From Isoetes taiwanensis (taxonomy: Eukaryota; Streptophyta; Lycopodiopsida; Isoetales; Isoetaceae), in assembly GCA_021234155.1 (NCBI GenBank), contig JAJEKV010000044.1:11231764-11295763 (forward strand): a DNA stretch of 64,000 nucleotides. Direction: 5' to 3'. Shown one piece after another: positions 56,965-64,000 of this stretch. How positions within the stretch are numbered: position 1 is the stretch's first letter; every line of letters starts with the position of its first letter. The notes beneath the pieces are model-generated. The model made no database searches. It saw only the letters and a list, made by a program, of their open reading frames with translations, and was not told where the DNA came from. The position numbers and the translations under genes were made by a program.

Positions 56965-57259
56965 CTGTGCAGTGTAGACAGAGAAGACGTGTGCTACTAT
57001 CAGTTACGGCACATCCAAACATAAGCACCAACAAGGGCATTTGCAAATGCCTTTTAGGGACGAAAAAACTTCAAAACATTACCTCCCCGAAACACCAAAT
57101 CCCTTGACGTTTTTCTGGCAGCAAGCTTCGGATTCAAAGCCCTCAAAACGTACTCTTACGCCTTAGCAGCTCGAAGAAATCCATCCCCGGACCGTGGAAA
57201 TCCATACATCCTGGGCGCCAAAACGTATGAGCGACCGCAGGTATACGTACTTTTTTTTT

Positions 57260-58740
57260 TCAAAAAAACCCCTTCTTTGTCCACGTCCACGCACATGTAT
57301 TCTACGAAATACATGTGTGAACCCCCGGGATTTGCAATGATATCATAAACATATCACATTCATGTTCTACGACATGATGTCAAATATTCAACAAGTCATG
57401 CTAACATAATTCAACCTTGATACATCACCGTGGCATCCAAGCATTTAACGTGTCTAGATATATTATACAAGAACACATGAACGGTCTAGCATTTTCCTCC
57501 CCATAGGAAAAGCTTGTTCTAGGATGTCATAATGTCCTATTCCCAAACAATCATGATATCCCTACAATTTACATCCATATAAGGTAAAAGGATCACCTAG
57601 CGACTACAATATACTTTTACCGCCATGCTTTCCCAAAGTCACTCTCTCCATCAGGGGTGAACATTTTACAGAATACTCATATGCAATTCAATATGTTAGA
57701 TACTGCAGAAGCCCCCATAAGCTTCTTAGGCCGCTTTGGCATACATTCTCTTACTATCTAAGTGAAAGATTAACGTATCTCACAGTTGTTTCTTAGCAGT
57801 GAAATTCCCTATCATAGTTTATTTTAGCATCTTAACTTCAATCTAATCATCAAAGGTATATATACATCTCTGTCTATCTTCTAAATTAGCTTCTTGCCTC
57901 ATGGAGCTGATGGCGCCTTTCGTGCCCTTGTTAGAACTTCCATGCAGCCCCAATAAGCTACATGATCTCAAGGTTCCAATTGAGCTCTGGCTTCTCCAAG
58001 CAGAACAATCTCTATATTGCTGTTGCCAGGATCCCGTTTACTATATACAAGGTCTGCCCTACTATCTACAATTCTAAGGATTATTCCCAGACTTCTTACA
58101 ATAAGCTTAGCTTAGTTCTTACTTCCTCTTATATACCAATGTGGCAAAGGACATTCAATCTCACATTATCACATTCAGGATCACTCAGATTCCTTTATAC
58201 TCTTAATTCAAATTATTAAATCATGATTCTCTTTCAACAAGAATGATCCAAGCAATCTAAGCTTTCCCTGGTGTAAGCGGAAAACCACCCACCTGAGAAC
58301 CACTTCAGTGATGATCCTTTGACTTCTTGTACCTGTTTTCTTCTCAAAATATCCCCTCCTTTCAGCTCCTAGTTCCAGGAAGCAAGCTGCACAAAGAGAT
58401 ACAGTGGTGCAGTCAATTCTGATACAGCTTCACTCTTTCTGCCATATCTCCCTCATACGGTTGAATTTCGGCTTATCAGACCCAATCCGAAAATCTGACT
58501 TGAATATCTTTCCAACAAAGTAAGAATTACCTGAATTGGATCTCAGGTTGCCGAGATATGATGCTCCAAATTTCGGCCAGCAAAACTGCCCAAAAAATGC
58601 TCCTTCTGCCTCCTACCAGAAACCCTCATAGAAACTGATGCTTTTTTGTTTTATCACATGAATTTAGTATAAACTCCTCATACATAATATGTATTTCTCA
58701 TGTAATGATCAATTGAAATATTTTCCATAAGCATCAATAA
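57260..58740. other. No gene recognised
   Basis: Probably upstream flank of the - strand gene, then anonymous DNA. 57962-58219 is an open + frame without a match. AGTGCAGTCAATTCTGA near 58410 also occurs near 52070, so both places may carry pieces of one dispersed repeat. Confidence 0.35.
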
Positions 58741-58744
58741 TAAA

Positions 58745-59500
58745 ATGTAAACTACATGCCTGCTAACGGGCCAAGCTCATTACATTCTTCATAGCAATGG
58801 AGCCTCGTGGCCTTCAGTGCCTTGCAAAAAATAACTGATTTTGTTAGCGTACGAGTGTTCCAATCGAGGTGTTTTTTCAGCTTCAAACTGACAGATGCCG
58901 GAGTTCTCATCACGACTCTAAAGACACACTGAATGTGGAAGTGGTCTAACTCAAATCCTCTTTTCTGGCTCACACCATCGCTAACACACTCAACATCCAG
59001 AAATCTGCAAGCAACAACATAGAGTGCATCACACATCAATATCTCCCACACTGATTTTCGTGCTTACATTCAGAGATGAATCTTCTTTTACGTACTGGTT
59101 GTCTTCATCCTCCTCTTTCTTATCATTTCACTAGAGAAGGTTTCTTCCCTGCAAAAACATGTTTTCCAGGCCCTCTATCTTCAAAACTTGTGCAGCCTAC
59201 AAGGAGCTACTATGGAAATTCGAATTGTTTGATAGTTTGCAGCCCTCCCACATAGATCTACATTCTATACGGAACTGCTTTCTGCAAGACGATCCTGTGC
59301 ATCCAAGCAGCTCCCACCTGAGCTGCTTTTTGGAGGACGTCCTTTGCATCCAAGCTGCCTCTATCGGACACCCACAAGCCAAATCACCTAAGAAACATCC
59401 CTTGCAACTATTAATCACATGCAATACTTGTGAACGATCTATTCTGGTGGCCATATGCACCTCAGCTTTAGATAAGGACAAAAAATCTATGTTCGTCCTC
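58745..59500 (-). pseudogene. HUH Rep-like element, copy B
   Basis: The - strand (59051-58752) has RFLDVECVSDGVSQKRGFEL followed by DHFHIQCVFRVV and ALKATRLHCYEE. The E/K-R-G....HxHxQ arrangement is that of HUH replication nucleases, and it aligns with copy C with conservative changes. The frame is cut just before the Tyr motif, where unrelated DNA begins at about 58745. Upstream coding-like sequence to 59500 has several Cys (a possible N-terminal region). No tandem stops fall in the 100-codon core. Confidence 0.5.
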
Positions 59501-60149
59501 CAACAAGAAGATATTCCATGGTTTCAACATTCCAAAATAGTAGCGCATATGACATCCATGCGTCTACTAAAAGGGTACTACTACAACTGAAATGGAGAAA
59601 TGCCAAAACCATATTAATATCCCCTCCAACCTTTAAAAACACACCTAAAAAGTTCTTTTTTGGGAGAACAATATATTTCAATCGAGCCATTGGAAATACA
59701 AAATACAAAACTTGTAATATATTACATTGGAATACATGAGTACAACCATTGCTTACATGCCAAAATGTACATAAAGCTGATAGAAGCATATTTATAGAAG
59801 CCAAAAACACCTAAAAAAACTCTATACTTAACTCATAAGGTCTCCAAAAAATCCTTTTAGGTGTGTTTTTATAGGTTGGAGGGATATTAACTCACAAGAA
59901 GAAAACTAAGCGGAAACAAATGTAGTTGGAACTGAAACTTGTTAGCTTTAACTAGAACTTGCTCAAAGTGATTATTCCAGATAAGTGATTATGCCAGTAA
60001 TCAATGGTATTGATATGCCAGATAAGTATGCCTCTCAGTAAATTCATGTGGCCTCGAAAGCATCTGCGCTGCCTGAGGCATTCCTTTAAATCCTCCATTT
60101 CAAAAGATTCGAATGCATCCTACATTCTCTGAACACTGATACATAAGCT
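59501..60149. other. No gene recognised
   Basis: Short frames only. CTAAAAAGTTCTTTTTTGGG and AAATCCTTTTAGGTGTGTTT blocks around 59640 and 59850 are partly inverted copies (CCTCCAACCTTTAAAAACACACC against GGTGTGTTTTTATAGGTTGGAGG), giving a loose 240-bp foldback. Confidence 0.45.
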
Positions 60150-61350
60150 TTCCTTCACATCTCTGATTCCACTGAGCAACTATTTTGAAAAAAGGTCAAC
60201 GTCCACATGAACGTGAAAGCAGTAAGATATATCAACAATGTTTGAATGGGAATCACAAGCATGCTTGTCCTCCACTGGCTCTGCCTCAGAATGCAAACAA
60301 ACTGTTCCCATCATCAACATCTTCAAGAGGCTCTTCCTTCATTACACCTACAAGATCTACAAAATGAAGAATATGTATAAGTCAACACACAAATGATACA
60401 AGCAAATGTCAGTAATCAATCCACAACAAGAAATTGATCCTCAATACGCAATGGAATGAAATTTGGCCACTCAGATGGGGTATTTGCAGGGGTGCAATAG
60501 GCTCGAGCGTTGATGGGCTTTCTCAGACTCTACACCTTCCAACTCATCTTTTGCATCTTCTCCATCACCGTTCCCATCAATATCCCAAAATCTCTTCCTT
60601 CTCCTTCTATTTTCTCCACTGGTATGATCCTTGATGATGTACCAAAGAAAATAGACCTGATATCATGAACTGTTGCATAGCAGGGATTCAAAATGAGCCT
60701 CAATGCAGTCTCTAGAGGCACAATTCATGGGTAGAACCCATGCACTACTGAATGAATTTTTATGTCTTTAGCATCGTGGCAACAGTTTGTTCCAATGACG
60801 ACGATATCTGCTTGTGTCCATGGTAAAGCACAAAGTATTATACTTTCACTAGGAGGTTTCTACTTTCCAAAGTCACACAAGATTTGATGTCTTCATCTCC
60901 ATACAGGCATGGAACTCTTTGCCTCTGTCAATCTGCTGCAAAGTGATTCCTTTCATATGCAGTTGGAAATGCATCTTCCATAAATCCTTCATACAATACT
61001 CGATCATTCTCTCGTAGCAATGGAGCCTAGTGTCCTTCAGTGCCTTATAAATAATAACAACTTCTGCAGGCTTATGAGTGTCCCAATTGAAATATCTTTT
61101 CAGTTTCAAATTGACAGATGTTGGAGTTCCCATCACTACTCTAAAGACACACTGAGTGTGCAAGTGGTCTAATTCAGATCCTCTTTCCTAGCTCACAATA
61201 TCTCTGACACACTCAGCATCCAGAAACCTGCAAACAACTGCATAGAGTGTATACCATACATCAATGCCTCCCACACTGATGGTTACATTAACATCCAGAG
61301 ATGAAGCCTCATCTACATACTATTTGTCCTTCATCCTCCTGCATTGTAGT
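60150..61350 (-). pseudogene. HUH Rep-like element, copy C (longest)
   Basis: Reading leftward from about 61300: SVGGIDVWYTLYAVVCRFLD, a stop, then ERGSELDHLHTQCVFRVVMG (HUH-like H-x-H box after ERG), ALKDTRLHCYERMIEYCMKD (the YC-x-KD box that carries the nicking Tyr in Rep nucleases) and GITLQQIDRGKEFHACME. A C-terminal acidic region matches copy A (MKEEPLEDVDDGN at about 60330). The layout fits a Rep nuclease of an eukaryotic HUH transposon such as the Replitron group, or a CRESS-type Rep. Several stops are present. No helicase or termini were found. Confidence 0.5.
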
Positions 61351-61358
61351 CCCCTTTT

Positions 61359-61360
<2 letters not shown>

Positions 61361-61389
<29 letters not shown>
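61361..61389 (-). repeat. 29-bp poly(T)/poly(A) run
   Basis: On the - strand this is a poly(A) preceded by CCCCC, so it could be the 3' end of a - strand retroposon lying at about 61390-62000. No coding motif was found there to confirm it. Confidence 0.6.
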
Positions 61390-63682
61390 GGGGGTCTTTT
61401 ATATAATAACAAACAATATATTATATAACAACTTTTGATATTTAAATTTAAAATCCCCTTAAACCCCTTCTTATTTGGGTGCATACTCAGGCGAGAGGTG
61501 ATGTAGGGCAGAGAGAGCTCTTTTTCTCGTATAATACATGTATGAGATCAACTGATTTGAATGTGTAAACTCAATGCTATATCTGCAAAACAATCATCAG
61601 AAAATAATGGAAATAAACACAATACCATCCTTAAGGGCGAAGCTCACCATCCAGCCGGGCTGTCCTGAGCAAGAGGATCTCCGAAAAAGACTGAATCTTG
61701 GAATACGAAAGGATAAGGGTGATTCAATTCAAGCACTAGAGAATCCTCAATCTAAACATATGACTGCCTCAACAAATTGCACATGCTAGAAAGTAACAAT
61801 CTGGTAAGTGAATAGACATCACAAGCAAGAACCCTGCAAATCTAATCTGCTAAAATCCTATGTGCTAGAAACCCATTCTACCGATCAAGATCCCCCCTCC
61901 TTTTGTGGCTCAACTTTTCCCATCTTTGCTAGAAACCCCGATTCCGCCTCACCTTCAATCGACCCTTCCATATTTAGTTTCTTCTCTCCAAAAACTGGAT
62001 TCCACAATCCAGTGTCAACTTTCTATGTATAAACATACGAATACCTACCCAAAACCATTAGAAATCTTAAGCTATAAAATACCCTTTCCGCGAATTTTAA
62101 ATCTTATTGAAGGTAAGAGTACGTGTTGATTGCATCACTCCTGAATTATTACACTTCCTTCTAGACTAAGGAAAGATCTTCGATATCAAATTAAAAAAAA
62201 ACCAATCTGCAATTACTATTATCTCAAACCCAAAGTAGAGAGCATAGCTGGAAAGAAGGATATTAATGGATCGGTAACAATTCAATTTCCAAAGCTTCTA
62301 TAGTTTAAAAATTGAGGGGGTTGCATGATGACTGCCAATGAAAGCATGCACATATGTCATCCAGGGATAAGGGATAAGACGCAAGTAGCCATGCTAGGGA
62401 TATAGTAAAATAATTAGTCTTCCATGAAGTACTAGAACCTCTCAGGTGCATGGCAACAACTTAAAGATGAGAGTAATCCTCGAAGAAGTGTGGATGAGAA
62501 ACTGGAGGACACTGAGTCGGGCAAGACAACTACCTGCACATGGCAGTATTATATGAAAGAGGGGGGGATGGATGAAAGGATAAGAGATACATGCAGTGGA
62601 TCAGATGCAGGAAGATCAAGTTGATGGGATAAAGTCAGGAGTTGGTACTGAAGTTGGCAGGCAGTGTGGCAATCCAGTGGCTAGGGTATTGCAAGAGGCA
62701 ACTTAAGAGCAGTGCAGAGAAGGCGATCACAGGAGAAAGGGAGACACCTCGTACGAGAGAGATCGGCGGGCAAGTAATATATGACTACCACATGTGGCCA
62801 AGGGGCAGATGTGGTGGGGAGGGGGGCATGTGCCTATCATTGTCTCAAGGGGTTGGGATCTTGGGTGTCGTTATCAGCCAACCGAGGAGCCGCTTAGGGT
62901 TTATTCCCAGGATCTGGCAACCCCATGTGGAAGTCGCATCCGAGGTCCGAGCTAAAGCTTCTTCTTTAATGCCACCGTACTAGCCTGCTCAATGCTCACC
63001 ATGCTGGAGCGCCTTCCATAACTTTTGCTTCGTGAAATCATGGCCACTTGTTCGACCGTGACATTCATTTACATGTAAGTAAATCTTCTTTCTCTTCTTT
63101 TCCTTTGCTGTGTAATTCTGTTCTTAAAACTTAGTAGTTTCCTGTTGATTCTGAATCGTATTGGTTCCATGAATTTTCTTCTAGATATTTTGTCTGTGCA
63201 GCCCTCTCCATGTAGATCATTCGTATTAATAATCTTCTTCTCCCTATGATTTTCTGTATTATGTTCCTAATCGCCCTCTTCTTGATGTAATTTTTCTCAC
63301 TATATATTTGTCTCGGCTTCTTATCAGTTTCATATAGTTGCTCCTCTTCTTCGTCCCATGATTGGCCCTCTAGCTTACTCGTCCGATTCCTTGATTGGTC
63401 AATATATGCTGCATCACATTTCAAGTTGATTCTGCATTCCTCCATTCCCTGTAAATTGATGTATGTTTTTCCTTGGCTGCCCACTTTTATCTATCTCTTG
63501 CAGCCTTTTATGCTCAGAAGTTTGATATAGTTTTCTTATGTTTTGGTTGGTCCATATATGCATCTTTGAGTCCAATTGCATGCTGTCTAGACTATTTTCT
63601 GCTGCACTAGATTGGCATTTTCTGTCATCCCTCAAACTATTCTGGTTGTATTTGCACCGATCCATTTGAGCGCACATTAGCA
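61390..63682. other. No gene recognised; possible 5' region of the right-edge gene
   Basis: 61390-62640 holds short frames only. On the - strand near 61971 an ATG opens MEGSIEGEAESGFLAKMG, which could be a first exon but cannot be followed. 62640-62980 is GC-richer with an open + frame of 113 codons, unrecognised. 63060-63660 is T-rich with a TACATG|TAAGTAAATC donor-like site at about 63074, compatible with a 5'-UTR intron before 63683. Confidence 0.3.
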
Positions 63683-64000
63683 ATGGCTAGTCTTCCACAG
63701 TTGGCTACAAATCTTGAAAATGGCAGTTCGAGCGAATTATCCCATATGGCCATTCTCGAATCTGTCAAGCCTGGTGACAAAAAGTACCATCAATTGAAAT
63801 ACTGCCTTCCAAAGCATTGCCTTTCTTGTTTGAGGTACCAAAGGTTTTGCAGGCATTCTTGCACAAAACATGCAGACAAAGCCAAGATATTGGAGCGAAT
63901 CCTATCACAGTCCAAACAGCTAGGCATATGTAAAAAGGCCTATCCAAGTAGAGCCAAGCAGGTCAGAGATAGACTGAGGAAGCTCAAAACCTTGGTTCCA
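63683..64000 (+). CDS. Unidentified Cys/His-rich protein, N-terminal part (runs off window)
   Basis: An ATG at 63683 opens a frame that stays open for 106 codons to the window end. An upstream in-frame TAG at 63608 and no earlier ATG support this start. It begins MASLPQLATNLENGSSSELS. Residues about 38-62 are rich in Cys/His (YCLPKHCLSCLRYQRFCRHS followed by C), then comes a basic helix (QVRDRLRKLKTLVP). This might bind metal or nucleic acid, but I recognise no family. Confidence 0.45.
   Translation, partial: MASLPQLATNLENGSSSELSHMAILESVKPGDKKYHQLKYCLPKHCLSCLRYQRFCRHSCTKHADKAKILERILSQSKQLGICKKAYPSRAKQVRDRLRKLKTLVP

Noticed and set aside
58745-61350. Integrated geminivirus or other named plant virus
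   Set aside because: Only short HUH-type motifs are shared; there is no capsid, helicase or origin sequence, and the three-copy dispersed pattern fits a transposon better.

Overview
The window looks like repeat-rich nuclear DNA of a land plant. It is AT-rich, the introns are long and full of repeats, and most coding-like DNA is decayed transposon. Three host gene families can be read: a SYP7-type syntaxin, a GH9 (KORRIGAN-type) endoglucanase and a receptor-like kinase. Plant-type LINEs, RPA-carrying Helitrons and Copia LTR ends are also present. A non-seed vascular plant such as a fern fits, but the sequence alone does not fix the species. There is no sign of bacterial gene organisation.

Only one gene is complete and clearly functional-looking. 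It is a SYP7-family Qc-SNARE on the + strand at 32714-42533, with eight exons, intact GT-AG borders and 263 predicted residues. A second probable gene lies on the - strand at 54561-56964: three consistent exons, a zinc-ribbon-like Cys pattern and no recognised family. A third, unidentified reading frame runs off the right edge from 63683.

Region by region. 1-1290: ORF1-type LINE with a poly(A) tail. 1291-2705: Helitron Rep/helicase fossil. 3274-5055 (-): broken N6/N4-type methyltransferase-like gene. 5056-6190: LINE ORF2 end. 6191-9117: unit with 190-bp inverted arms, each carrying a Copia polypurine tract and LTR start; it encloses a 579-codon chimeric frame with subtilase and apparent 2OG-oxygenase fragments. 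10216-13929: 468-bp direct repeat around a 2.8-kb insert ending in poly(A). 13462-20126: Helitron remains (helicase, then an RPA70-like pseudogene, then a hairpin and CTAG end) with a gag-like insertion. 20251-21345: Copia LTR/PBS and a LINE RT. 21856-22025: kinase fragment. 24985-26130: KORRIGAN pseudogene. 26400-29946: LINE ORF2 broken by a SINE and a tetranucleotide array. 32714-42533: SYP7 gene with transposons in its introns. 44580-47230: more LINE and SINE copies. 49060-51200: HUH Rep-like fossil next to a head-to-head LINE EN/RT. 53580-54117: second Helitron end. 58745-61350: two more HUH Rep-like copies.

The transposon genes are fossils: almost all carry stops or frameshifts. The most unusual items are the inverted-LTR unit with captured gene pieces, the three-copy HUH Rep-like family, the methyltransferase-like gene and the 468-bp duplication. 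Family names rest on reading translated motifs by eye; no database search was possible.
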